DNA from: Actinocrinis sp035650855
GTDB taxonomy: Bacteria > Actinomycetota > Actinomycetes > Streptomycetales > Catenulisporaceae
Assembly (NCBI RefSeq): GCF_035650855.1
Contig: NZ_DASRGV010000315.1
Coordinates: 1-64,000, forward strand
Direction: 5' to 3'
Length of the DNA: 64,000 nt
The position numbers and the translations under genes were made by a program. The notes under the pieces were generated by a model. It ran no database searches and was not told the origin of the DNA. It worked only from the letters and a program-made list of their open reading frames with translations. Positions 1-8,303 of this stretch are shown one piece after another (position 1 is the stretch's first letter; every line of letters starts with the position of its first letter).

Positions 1-240
1 CAGGATCTCCACATTGCGCCCGAGCAACTCCTCACGCGCATAGCCGAACATCGACTCGGTCTGCGCGTTCACCAACTTGATCCGGCCCTCGTCATCCACG
101 ATCACCATCGCGTCCGGCGCCGCCTCCAACAACGCCCGGAACGGAACGTCCGCGGGATGCGGATGCGGATCGGGCCGGAACTCGCGATGCGCGCCGGGAT
201 CGGCGCAGCATCCGACCACGCTGTGGTCCTGTGGTTCCAC
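1..240 (-). CDS. PAS-domain sensor protein, N-terminal part (runs off left edge)
   Basis: Reading the minus strand from a GTG at 240 gives about 80 residues. The segment LLEAAPDAMVIVDDEGRI, followed by NAQTESMFGYAREELLG, is a typical PAS core. The start rests on a strong ribosome site (AAGGGGGAGG) just upstream; a second GTG three bases further upstream is possible. The first 35 residues are rich in Cys, His and Pro and resemble no domain I know. PAS domains sense redox, oxygen or small ligands. The output domain (histidine kinase, phosphatase or cyclase) lies outside the window. Its position upstream of a hydrogenase/dikinase region with DosR-like boxes makes a redox sensor plausible, but this is inference. 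Confidence 0.7.
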   Translation of the reverse strand, partial: MEPQDHSVVGCCADPGAHREFRPDPHPHPADVPFRALLEAAPDAMVIVDDEGRIKLVNAQTESMFGYAREELLGRNVEIL

Positions 241-570
241 CACGCCCTCCCCCTTGCCGCCGACACGAATGCGCGGCGTGCATTTGCACGTGCGCCGTGA
301 GCCATCAGTGTGCAGTCGCGTACAGCCAGTCGCGGCCGCTTCGGGTCAGTTCGACCGCGCACGCCAACCAACGCCACCCCTACGGGCGCGCTTGCGGGCG
401 ACGGCGGCGGACTTCCTGCGGCTCCGCGGGCAACCGGGAGCCCGCGCGAGCGCCGGCACTTCCGGGTCTTTGGTCCTCAGCCCACCGGGACTGCGGGCTC
501 TGACCTGGCGCAACCATGAGCGGGAGCCTGAAGGCGAAGCCAGGACGACGCCGAAGGGGACGGGTTCACC
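241..570. other. Divergent intergenic region between the PAS gene and ppdK
   Basis: About 330 bases separate the PAS gene from ppdK. The minus-strand ribosome site of the PAS gene lies at its left edge. The right half carries two DosR-like boxes, listed separately. The short open frames that cross it have no recognisable domain, and I see no RNA gene. Confidence 0.5.
464..500. promoter_or_regulatory. Pair of DosR/DevR-like boxes upstream of ppdK
   Basis: GGGTCTTTGGTCCT (464-477) and GGGACTGCGGGCTC (487-500) resemble the GGGAC-N4-GTCCC core of the dormancy regulator DosR/DevR. They are 23 bases apart centre to centre, similar to the double boxes of mycobacterial DosR promoters. The first box matches the core well and the second is weaker. 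They end 70 bases before the ppdK start. The match was made by eye. Confidence 0.45.
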
Positions 571-3345
571 ATGTTGAAGACCGAGGGCAGCGCCAGTGCG
601 TACCGCGCCGAACCGCCTGACCGTTACGTCTACGACTTCGCCGACGGCCAGGCCACCATGTCCGACCTGCTCGGCGGCAAGGGCGCGAACCTGGCGGAGA
701 TGACCAGGCTCGGCCTTCCGGTCCCGCCGGGCTTCACCGTCACCACCGAGGCCTGCCGGCACTACCTCAAGACCGGGCGGCTGCCCGGCGGTCTCGACGC
801 GCAGATCGCCAAGCACCTGGCCGGCCTCGAGCAGGCGGCCGGGCGCCGGCTCGGGGACGCGGACGATCCGCTGCTGCTCTCGGTGCGTTCCGGGGCGAAG
901 TTCTCGATGCCCGGGATGATGGAGACGGTCCTCAACATCGGGGTCTGCGACGCCACCGTCGCCGGGCTGGCCAAGCGCTACGGCGACGAGCGGTTCGCGT
1001 GGGACTGCTACCGCCGGCTGGTGCAGATGTACGGCCGCACGGTGCTCGGCGTTTCCGCGGAGGAGTTCGAGCGGGCGCTGATCCAGGCCAAGGTCCGCAA
1101 GGGACTGGTGCCGGACGCCCCGGACACCGCGCTGGACGCCGACGCGCTGCGGGCGCTCACCCGCCGCTTCCAGCGCATCGTGCGCGAGGTCAGCGGGCAG
1201 GAGGTGCCGCAGAGCCCGCGCGAGCAGCTGTCCGGCGCGGTACGCGCGGTGTTCGAGTCCTGGGACGGGCAGCGGGCCAGGGTCTATCGCAGGCGCGAGG
1301 GCATCCCGGACGACCTGGGCACCGCGGTGACCGTGATGACCATGGTGTTCGGCAACCTCGGCGGCGATTCGGGCACCGGCGTCGGATTCACCCGCGACCC
1401 GGCCACCGGCGCCCCCGGCGTGTACGGCGACTATCTGTCCGACGCGGAGGGCGAAGACGTCGTCTCCGGCGTCCGCAACACCCTGACACTCGAGCAGTTC
1501 GGCGCGCTCGACCCGGACGCTTACCGGGAGCTGCGCCGGCACATGGCCACGCTCGAGGAGCACTACCGGGACCTGTGCGACATCGAATTCACCGTCGAGC
1601 GCGGCAAGCTGTGGATGCTGCAGACCCGGGTGGGCAAGCGCACCGCGGCGGCGGCCTTCCGCATCGCCGCCGACCTGCTGGCCGACGGGACCATCGACGA
1701 GGACGAGGCCCTCTGCCGGGTCACCGGCGAGCAGCTGGCCCAGCTGATGTTCCCGTGCTTCGCCCCCTCCGGTGGCGCCATCGCCCCGATCGCCAAGGGC
1801 ATCGCCGCCTCCCCCGGCGCCGCGGTGGGGCACGCGGTGTTCAGCTCGGCGGACGCCGTCGCGCGCGCCGCGGCCGGCGACCGCGTCATCCTCGTCCGCC
1901 GCGAGACCAACCCCGACGACCTGCCCGGCATGATCGCCGCCTCCGGCGTGCTGACCGGCCGTGGCGGCAAGACCTCGCACGCCGCCGTGGTGGCCCGCGG
2001 CATGGGCCGCACCTGCGTGTGCGGCGTGGAAAGCCTGGAGATCGACGAGCAGCTCGGCACCGCGACCGTCACCCGCGGCCGCTCGGCCGGAATCGTGATC
2101 AACCGCGGCGACCTGATCTCCATCGACGGCACCGACGGCTCGGTCTACGACACCGAGATCCCCGTGGTCAGCTCCCCCGTCGTCGAGTACTTCGAAGGTC
2201 ACGGCACGCACACCGGCGACCCGGTCGTGGCCGCGGTCGCCACGCTGCTGGGGATCGCGGACAGCCGCGCGCAGCTGGGCGTGCGCGCCAACGCGGACAC
2301 CCCGGCCGATGCGGCCCGCGCCCGGCGCTTCGGAGCGCACGGCATCGGCCTGGCCCGCACCGAGCACATGTTCCTCGGCGAGCGGCGGCCGATCGTGGAG
2401 CGGCTGATCCTGGCCGAATCCCAGCAGGACCGCACCAATGCGCTCAACCGGCTGCTTGAACTGCAGCGCGCGGACTTCACCGGGCTGCTGGCCGCGATGG
2501 ACGGACTGCCGGTCACCGTCCGGCTGCTCGACCCGCCGCTGCACGAGTTCCTGCCCGACCTGACCGAGCTGTCCGTCGAGATCGCCGTCGCCGACGCGAC
2601 GCACCAGCCGGTGACGGCAGAGCGGCGCGAGCTGCTGGCCGCGGTGCGCCGCTGGCACGAGCAGAACCCGATGCTGGGCCTGCGCGGCGTGCGCCTTGGC
2701 CTGGTGGTGCCCGGCCTCTACGCGATGCAGGTGCGGGCGCTGGCCGAGGCGATCGTGGCCAGGCGCGGCGACGGCGGCGCCCCGCTCGCGCACATCATGA
2801 TCCCGCTGGTGGCCGAGGCACACGAGCTCGAACTCGCCAGGGCGGAGGCCAAGCGGGTGCTGCGCGAGGTGGACCCGGGCCTGACGGTCTCGGTGGGCGT
2901 GATGATCGAGCTGCCGCGCGCCGCGCTGACCGCGCGCCGGATCGCCGAGCACGCCGAGTTCTTCTCCTTCGGTACCAACGACCTGACCCAGACCACCTGG
3001 GGCATGAGCCGCGACGACGCGGAGGGCGCGTTCTTCCCCGCCTACCTGGAGCACGGCGTCTTCACCGCCTCGCCGTTCGGCACGATCGACCCCGAAGGCG
3101 TCGGTGCCCTGGTGCGCGCGGCCGTCAAGCGCGGCCGCTGGACCCGGCCGGACCTGGAGATCGGCGTGTGCGGGGAACACGGCGGCGACCCGGCCTCCAT
3201 CCACTTCTTCCACCAGGCCGGCGTGGACTACGTCTCCTGCTCCCCGTTCCGGGTGCCGGTCGCGCGGCTCGAGGCCGGGCGGGCGGCAGTGCTGGCCCGG
3301 CGCGAGGCGGCGGGGTCCGACGCGGTGGGGAGTGACACCCGGTGA
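571..3345 (+). CDS. ppdK: Pyruvate, phosphate dikinase
   Basis: Interconverts pyruvate + ATP + Pi and phosphoenolpyruvate + AMP + PPi in the cytoplasm, linking the pyruvate and PEP pools. The 924 residues match the family length. The N-terminal ATP-grasp region begins with the conserved GGKGANLAEM. The swivelling phosphohistidine domain has GGKTSHAAVVARG with catalytic His near residue 470 and the Thr two residues before it that is the regulatory site in plant enzymes. The C-terminal PEP/pyruvate domain has the GVCGEHGGDP loop with its catalytic Cys near 867. The ATG is the first good start. Its stop overlaps the GTG of the hydrogenase beta gene, so the dikinase appears translationally coupled to the hydrogenase operon. 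Upstream DosR-like boxes suggest hypoxic control. Confidence 0.96.
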   Translation: MLKTEGSASAYRAEPPDRYVYDFADGQATMSDLLGGKGANLAEMTRLGLPVPPGFTVTTEACRHYLKTGRLPGGLDAQIAKHLAGLEQAAGRRLGDADDPLLLSVRSGAKFSMPGMMETVLNIGVCDATVAGLAKRYGDERFAWDCYRRLVQMYGRTVLGVSAEEFERALIQAKVRKGLVPDAPDTALDADALRALTRRFQRIVREVSGQEVPQSPREQLSGAVRAVFESWDGQRARVYRRREGIPDDLGTAVTVMTMVFGNLGGDSGTGVGFTRDPATGAPGVYGDYLSDAEGEDVVSGVRNTLTLEQFGALDPDAYRELRRHMATLEEHYRDLCDIEFTVERGKLWMLQTRVGKRTAAAAFRIAADLLADGTIDEDEALCRVTGEQLAQLMFPCFAPSGGAIAPIAKGIAASPGAAVGHAVFSSADAVARAAAGDRVILVRRETNPDDLPGMIAASGVLTGRGGKTSHAAVVARGMGRTCVCGVESLEIDEQLGTATVTRGRSAGIVINRGDLISIDGTDGSVYDTEIPVVSSPVVEYFEGHGTHTGDPVVAAVATLLGIADSRAQLGVRANADTPADAARARRFGAHGIGLARTEHMFLGERRPIVERLILAESQQDRTNALNRLLELQRADFTGLLAAMDGLPVTVRLLDPPLHEFLPDLTELSVEIAVADATHQPVTAERRELLAAVRRWHEQNPMLGLRGVRLGLVVPGLYAMQVRALAEAIVARRGDGGAPLAHIMIPLVAEAHELELARAEAKRVLREVDPGLTVSVGVMIELPRAALTARRIAEHAEFFSFGTNDLTQTTWGMSRDDAEGAFFPAYLEHGVFTASPFGTIDPEGVGALVRAAVKRGRWTRPDLEIGVCGEHGGDPASIHFFHQAGVDYVSCSPFRVPVARLEAGRAAVLARREAAGSDAVGSDTR

Positions 3346-4586
3346 TCGCCCTGCCCCTGGCCCTCGGGCACGCCGCGTCCGGCGCAGAGTCGGCCGCGGG
3401 AGGCCGCGGCGCGCGTGAAAGCGCCTCGCAGCTGACCGTGGAGGGTATCGGCGCCCTGGTGGCTGAGCTGCGCCGGCGCGGCTACCGGGTGGTCGCGCCG
3501 GTACGCCGCGCCGGCGCGCTGGTCCTGGACGAGATCAGGGAGGCCGGGGAACTGCCGTGGGGGCTGGGTGTGCAGACCGGGCCCGGGCACTACCGGCTGG
3601 TCGAGCGCGATGACGGCCAGCTGTTCGCCGGCGCGGCCGGGCCGATGCCGTGGAAGCGGTTCCTGCGCCCGCCGCGCGAGAAGATCCTGGACGCCGACCG
3701 CACCCCCGGCGGCGGTTTCACCGTCACCGAGCCCGACCCGGACGAGGAGCCGCCGCTGGCGTTCCTCGGCGTGCGGCCCTGTGATCTACGTGCCCTGACG
3801 ATCCTGGACAAGGCGCTGCTGACCGCGGGCGGCCGGTCCGGGTACGCCGTGCGCAGATCGCGGGCGTTCATCGTGGCCGTGGAGTGCACCGAGCCGGCCG
3901 AGACCTGCTTCTGCGTCAGCGCGTCGGCCGCGCAGGGGGTCAACTGCGGACCGGGCGCCGACCCGGCCGGAACCCCGGGCGCGCCGCGCTACGACCTGCT
4001 GCTGACCGAGGTCACGGGCGGCGGCGGGCACCGGTTCCTGGCGCGCAGCGGCTCCTGTCGCGGCGCCGAGGTCCTGGCCGGGATCGCGCACACCGCGGCC
4101 GACACCAGGACCATCGACGCGGCGAGGCAAGCGGTCGAGCACGCCGCGTCCTCCATGCGGCGCACGCTGCCCACGGTCGACCTGCGCTCGCTCATGGCCG
4201 CCTCGGTGGAGGCGAAGCACTGGCGCGACGTCGCGGAGCGCTGCATCGCCTGCGGCAACTGCACGCTGGTGTGCCCCACCTGCTTCTGCACCACCACCGA
4301 GGACACCACCGATCTGACCGGCGAGCACGCCGAGCGGTGGAACAGCTGGGACTCCTGCTTCGACCTGGACTTCTCCTACATATACGGCGGCGAGGTGCGC
4401 TCCAGTGTGCAGAGCCGCTACCGCCAGTGGCTGACCCACAAGTTCGGCACCTGGCAGGACCAGTTCGGCGACTCGGGCTGCGTCGGCTGCGGACGCTGCG
4501 TCGCGTGGTGCCCGGCCGGCATCGACCTGACCGAGGAGCTCAAGGCTCTTCAATCCGAATGGGAACTGGAGGCGGACGACGCGTGA
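3342..4586 (+). CDS. hydB: [NiFe]-hydrogenase (sulfhydrogenase-type) beta subunit, 4Fe-4S protein
   Basis: Electron-transfer subunit of a cytoplasmic bidirectional hydrogenase, related to sulfhydrogenase beta and AsrA. The 414 residues include the family segment GVRPCDLRALTILDKALL and two C-terminal iron-sulfur motifs: CIACGNCTLVCP from Cys301 and CVGCGRCVAWCP from Cys380. It should pass electrons between the flavin subunit and the small subunit. The GTG start overlaps the ppdK stop (GTGA) and its own stop overlaps the next gene, giving tight coupling. The N-terminal 30 residues are poorly conserved in character, so a start slightly downstream is possible. The family assignment is strong; the physiological direction (H2 production or uptake) cannot be read from sequence. 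Confidence 0.9.
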   Translation: MIALPLALGHAASGAESAAGGRGARESASQLTVEGIGALVAELRRRGYRVVAPVRRAGALVLDEIREAGELPWGLGVQTGPGHYRLVERDDGQLFAGAAGPMPWKRFLRPPREKILDADRTPGGGFTVTEPDPDEEPPLAFLGVRPCDLRALTILDKALLTAGGRSGYAVRRSRAFIVAVECTEPAETCFCVSASAAQGVNCGPGADPAGTPGAPRYDLLLTEVTGGGGHRFLARSGSCRGAEVLAGIAHTAADTRTIDAARQAVEHAASSMRRTLPTVDLRSLMAASVEAKHWRDVAERCIACGNCTLVCPTCFCTTTEDTTDLTGEHAERWNSWDSCFDLDFSYIYGGEVRSSVQSRYRQWLTHKFGTWQDQFGDSGCVGCGRCVAWCPAGIDLTEELKALQSEWELEADDA

Positions 4587-5500
4587 ACGCCTCGACCCGC
4601 GACTTGCCCGCCCGCGCCGCGCACGCCGTACCCGCTCCCGCGATCCCGGCCCCGGCGGCCACGCGGCCGTCCCCGATGGCGCCGCTGCCGTACGTCGTCA
4701 CCTCGGTGCACCGGGACACCTACGACACCGTCACGCTCGCGCTGGAACCGGAGGACGCGGCGCTGCCCAGCTGGGAGCCGGGCCAGTTCACCATGATGTA
4801 CGCGTTCGGCGTCGGCGAGATCCCGGTCTCGGTGAGCGGAGACCCCTACCGGCAGGACCGGCTCGTGCACACGGTGCGCGACGTGGGCGCGGTCTCGCAC
4901 GCCATCGCCTCGGCGCGAGCCGGGGACGTGCTGGGCGTGCGCGGCCCGTTCGGGCACGGCTGGCTCTCGGACGGCTGGCCGCAGCACGATGTCGTCGTGG
5001 TCGCGGGCGGTCTGGGGCTCGCCCCGTTGCGTCCCGTCGTCTACGGCCTGATCGCGCACCGCGCCAGGTTCGGCCGGGTCACCCTGGTCGTGGGCGCCCG
5101 GACGCCGGCGGATCTGGTCTACACGCGCGAGTACGAGGCGTGGCGGTCCTGCGGACTGGACGTGCGGGTGACCGTGGACCGTGCGGCGCCTGACCAGGGC
5201 GGGCGGCCGTGGACCGGCCACGTGGGCCTGGTGACCGCCCCGCTGGCCCGGGTGGCGCTCGATCCGGACTGGACCACGGCGTTCGTGTGCGGACCCGAGG
5301 TGATGATGCGCGCGGCGGCCGAGGCGCTGGCCGACCGGGGCGTCTCGGAGCAGCAGATCCTGCTGTCCCTTGAGCGCTCGATGAAGTGCGGCATCGGCGT
5401 GTGCGGCCACTGCCAGCTCGGTCCCGATCTGATCTGCCGCGACGGGCCCTGCGTGACCTACCGGCACGCCGCGCCGCTGCTGGCCGTCAAGGAGCTGTGA
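4583..5500 (+). CDS. hydG: [NiFe]-hydrogenase gamma subunit, FAD/NAD(P)-binding
   Basis: Diaphorase subunit that exchanges electrons with NAD(P)H. The ferredoxin-reductase fold is visible as an FAD domain (GQFTMMYAFGVGEIPVSVSG), a nucleotide-binding domain (VVVAGGLGLAPLRPVVY) and a C-terminal [2Fe-2S] motif C-x4-C-x2-C-x7-C at residues 269-285 (CGIGVCGHCQLGPDLIC). The same layout occurs in the electron-transfer subunit of dihydroorotate dehydrogenase. I chose the GTG that overlaps the upstream stop, giving 305 residues. An ATG at 4676 would remove a Pro/Ala-rich N-terminal stretch and is a real alternative. The next gene starts three bases after the stop. Confidence 0.9.
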   Translation: MNASTRDLPARAAHAVPAPAIPAPAATRPSPMAPLPYVVTSVHRDTYDTVTLALEPEDAALPSWEPGQFTMMYAFGVGEIPVSVSGDPYRQDRLVHTVRDVGAVSHAIASARAGDVLGVRGPFGHGWLSDGWPQHDVVVVAGGLGLAPLRPVVYGLIAHRARFGRVTLVVGARTPADLVYTREYEAWRSCGLDVRVTVDRAAPDQGGRPWTGHVGLVTAPLARVALDPDWTTAFVCGPEVMMRAAAEALADRGVSEQQILLSLERSMKCGIGVCGHCQLGPDLICRDGPCVTYRHAAPLLAVKEL

Positions 5501-5503
5501 ACC

Positions 5504-6358
5504 ATGTCCCCCGCGACCGCTACCCCTGGGGCCGAGATCACTGAAACCGCCGCGCCGACCCTCGCGGTGTGGAAGTTCGCCTCCTGCGACGGCTGCCAGC
5601 TCTCGCTGCTCGACTGCGAGGACGAGCTGCTCGCGGTGGCCGGACGGGTGCGCATCGCCTCCTTCCCCGAGGCGACCCGCTCGGTGGCGCCGGGCCCGTA
5701 CGACCTCTCCCTCGTCGAGGGTTCGATCACGACGCCCGAGGACGCCGAGCGCATCCGCGAGGTGCGCGCGCAGTCCAAGTACCTCGTCGTGCTCGGCGCC
5801 TGCGGCACCAGCGGCGGCATCCAGGCGCTGCGGAACTTCGCCGACGTCGCCGAGTACTCTTCCGCGGTCTATCCCACCCCTGAGTATCTCAGCACCCTCA
5901 AGGACTCGACGCCGATCCGGGACCACGTGCAGGTCGACTACGAGCTGCGCGGCTGCCCGGTGGACCGCGGCCAGCTGCTCGAGGTGATCACCGCCTATCT
6001 GGCCGGACGGCAGCCGGCGATCCCGGACCGCGGCGTCTGCTACGAGTGCAAGGCGCGCGGCGCGGTCTGCGTCACCGTCGTCCACGGCACGCCCTGCCTC
6101 GGTCCGGTCACCCACGCCGGCTGCGGCGCGCTGTGCCCGGCCTTCCAGCGCGGCTGCTTCGGGTGTTTCGGCTCGACCCGGCAGGCTCGCGTCCGCGCGA
6201 TGGCCCGGCTGCTGCTGGCCGAGGGCGCCTCGCCCGACGCCCTGCTGCGCACCCTGAGTTCGGCCAATCCCGCCGACTCGGCCTTCCGCGCCATCGGCGC
6301 GCAGATCGAGCGCGATGTTGCGGCGGCGGGCGACGAGAAGGAGGCAGGACGGCCATGA
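5504..6358 (+). CDS. hydD: [NiFe]-hydrogenase small (delta) subunit
   Basis: Small subunit that carries the proximal iron-sulfur cluster next to the NiFe site. Near the N terminus it has the hallmark SCDGCQLSLLDC (Cys28, Cys31) and further on CGACGTS-like and THAGCGALCP motifs plus GCFGCFG. There is no twin-arginine signal, so the enzyme is cytoplasmic, as in groups 3b and 3d. The length of 284 residues is normal for these short small subunits. The stop overlaps the ATG of the large subunit (ATGA), as expected for a 1:1 complex. Its position after hydB and hydG matches the hydBGDA order of group 3b enzymes. Confidence 0.93.
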   Translation: MSPATATPGAEITETAAPTLAVWKFASCDGCQLSLLDCEDELLAVAGRVRIASFPEATRSVAPGPYDLSLVEGSITTPEDAERIREVRAQSKYLVVLGACGTSGGIQALRNFADVAEYSSAVYPTPEYLSTLKDSTPIRDHVQVDYELRGCPVDRGQLLEVITAYLAGRQPAIPDRGVCYECKARGAVCVTVVHGTPCLGPVTHAGCGALCPAFQRGCFGCFGSTRQARVRAMARLLLAEGASPDALLRTLSSANPADSAFRAIGAQIERDVAAAGDEKEAGRP

Positions 6359-7701
6359 CGCACCGTCAGGAACGGCTGCTCGAAGTGGGCTCGCTCGCCC
6401 GGGTGGAGGGCGAGGGCGCACTACGCGTCGTGCTCGACCACGGTCGGGTGACCGAGGCGCGGCTGAACATCTATGAGCCTCCCCGCTTCTTCGAGGCCAT
6501 GCTGCGCGGCCGCTCCTATCTCGAACCGCCGGACATCACCGCGCGGGTGTGCGGGATCTGCCCGGTCGCCTACCAGCTCACCGCCTGCCGGGCGATCGAG
6601 GACGCCTGCGGCGTGACTGTGCCGCCGCAGATCAACGCACTAAGAAGGCTGCTTTACTGCGGCGAGTGGATCGAGAGCCACGCGCTGCACATCTACCTGC
6701 TGCACGCCCCGGACTTCCTCGGCTATCCGGACGCCATCGAGCTGGCCAAGGACCACCGCGCGATCGTCAGCCGCGGCCTGGCGCTGAAGAAGACGGGCAA
6801 CGACCTGGTGGAGGTGGTCGGCGGGCGCGCCATCCACCCGATCAACGTGCGGGTCGGCGGCTTCCACCGGGCCCCGGCGCGCAGCGAGCTCGACGCGTTC
6901 AAGAACCGGCTGGACGACGCCCTCGAGGCCGCGCTGGAGACCGCGCGCTGGGCCGGGGGCTTCGCATTCCCCGAGTTCGAGACCCCGCACGCGCTGCTCG
7001 CGCTTGACGACGCCGGAACGAACGGCGGAAGCCGCAGCCCGGCGGCCGGCGGCGCGGGCCCGCGCTACCCGATCGAGTCCGGGCTCGGCGTGATCACCAC
7101 CGCCGGCGTCGGCTTCCCGCTGGAGGACTTCGAACACTACGTCAGCGAGTCGCAGGTCCCGCATTCGACCGCGCTGCACGCGAAGCTGCGCGGCGTCGGC
7201 ACCTACCTGACCGGCCCGCTGGCGCGCTACAACCTGGCCGGCCCGAGGCTGTGGCCGGTCGCCGCGGAAGCGGCCCGCGCCGCCGGCCTCGGCCGCTTCG
7301 AGCGCAATCCGTTCCGCTCGGTGCTGGTGCGCGCCGTCGAGGTGGTGCAGGCCGTCGCCGAGGCCCGCGCGATCATCGAGGCCTACCAGCCGCCGGACCC
7401 GCCGTTCGTGCCGGTCGAGCCGCGGGCCGGCCGCGGCCACGGGGCCACCGAGGCGCCGCGCGGCCTGCTCTACCACCGCTACGACCTGGACGAGCGCGGC
7501 CTGATCACGGCCGCGCGGATCGTGCCGCCCACCGCGCAGAACCAGGCCGCCATCGAGGCCGACCTGCGGCTGGTGGTGCAGGCCGGAGCGCAGCTCGACG
7601 ACGAGCACCTGACCCTGCACTGCGAGCAGGCGATCCGCAACTACGACCCCTGCATCTCCTGCTCGGCACACTTCTTGGACCTCGACGTGACCAGAAGGTG
7701 A
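6355..7701 (+). CDS. hydA: [NiFe]-hydrogenase large (alpha) subunit
   Basis: Catalytic subunit holding the NiFe(CN)2CO centre. The L1 motif RVCGICP provides Cys66 and Cys69, and the L2 motif DPCISCSAH provides Cys433 and Cys436 near the C terminus. His439 is followed by a nine-residue tail (FLDLDVTRR), the usual target of a maturation endopeptidase that cuts after this His. At 448 residues it fits the group 3 family. An ATG overlapping the small-subunit stop sets the start. The protease gene follows after five bases. All four metal ligands are present, so the enzyme should be active once matured. Confidence 0.95.
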   Translation: MTHRQERLLEVGSLARVEGEGALRVVLDHGRVTEARLNIYEPPRFFEAMLRGRSYLEPPDITARVCGICPVAYQLTACRAIEDACGVTVPPQINALRRLLYCGEWIESHALHIYLLHAPDFLGYPDAIELAKDHRAIVSRGLALKKTGNDLVEVVGGRAIHPINVRVGGFHRAPARSELDAFKNRLDDALEAALETARWAGGFAFPEFETPHALLALDDAGTNGGSRSPAAGGAGPRYPIESGLGVITTAGVGFPLEDFEHYVSESQVPHSTALHAKLRGVGTYLTGPLARYNLAGPRLWPVAAEAARAAGLGRFERNPFRSVLVRAVEVVQAVAEARAIIEAYQPPDPPFVPVEPRAGRGHGATEAPRGLLYHRYDLDERGLITAARIVPPTAQNQAAIEADLRLVVQAGAQLDDEHLTLHCEQAIRNYDPCISCSAHFLDLDVTRR

Positions 7702-7706
7702 GCGCC

Positions 7707-8303
7707 ATGTCAGCCTTCGAGACCATCGTGATCGGCGTGGGCACCGATCTGCGCGGCGACGACGGGTTCGGCGGCGCCGTCATCGAAGCCCTGCGAAAGC
7801 AGCCGGCTCTCCGCGACCGAGCGCTGCTCGCCCGCTGCGACGGCGAGCCGGCCCGGATGATCGACCTGTGGGAGGGCTTCCGCTACGCGTTGGTGATCGA
7901 CGCGGTACGCGGCGGTTCCGAGCGATTCGGATTCGTATACCGGCACGATTTCGCCTCCGGCACCACATCCGGATCGGCGCGGCAGCAGCGCGAGACGGCG
8001 CCCGGTGGGGAGCCCGCCGGCAACGGGCACGCGATCGGACTGGGTGCGGCCGTGCGCCTGGGCCGAGTGCTCGACCGGCTGCCCGGCCGGCTGATCCTGT
8101 ACGCGGTGCACGGGCGGGACTTCCGGCTCGGCGCCCCGCTGTCCGGACCCGTGGCGCAGGCCGTGCCCGCGCTGGCCGGGCGGATCAGCCGGGAGGTACT
8201 CGGCGTGCTCTCGCTCGGCGAGGGCCGGGACCAAGGTCCCGGGGCCCGCCGGTCGAGCGGCCCTGTGAGGGTCCTGCCACCACGCGCGACGCTGAGGGCA
8301 TGA
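7707..8303 (+). CDS. Hydrogenase maturation protease
   Basis: Endopeptidase of the HycI/HyaD/HoxM family that removes the C-terminal tail of the large subunit after nickel insertion. The N terminus IGVGTDLRGDDGFG is the family signature with its nickel-sensing acidic residue, and later VIDAV and the VHGRDF segment supply the other expected ligands. The protein has 198 residues; the last 35 are basic and disordered-looking and extend beyond the usual family end. Within that extension the DNA carries a perfect-arm DosR-like box, so the tail may reflect a promoter inside the gene. The stop overlaps the hypF start. Confidence 0.9.
   Translation: MSAFETIVIGVGTDLRGDDGFGGAVIEALRKQPALRDRALLARCDGEPARMIDLWEGFRYALVIDAVRGGSERFGFVYRHDFASGTTSGSARQQRETAPGGEPAGNGHAIGLGAAVRLGRVLDRLPGRLILYAVHGRDFRLGAPLSGPVAQAVPALAGRISREVLGVLSLGEGRDQGPGARRSSGPVRVLPPRATLRA
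8225..8242. promoter_or_regulatory. DosR/DevR-like palindrome inside the end of the protease gene, upstream of hypF
   Basis: CCGGGACCAAGGTCCCGG has two perfect 8-base arms around a 2-base centre and contains the exact GGGAC-N4-GTCCC core. It sits 58 bases before the hypF ATG and inside the coding sequence of the protease tail. It could be an internal promoter operator that lets hypFCDE be expressed separately. The palindrome is seen directly; its function is inferred. Confidence 0.5.

Noticed and set aside
346..3213. 955-residue open frame antisense to ppdK
   Set aside because: Low-complexity Arg/Ala/Gly/His composition, no domain, and full overlap with a clear pyruvate phosphate dikinase gene; a GC-bias shadow.
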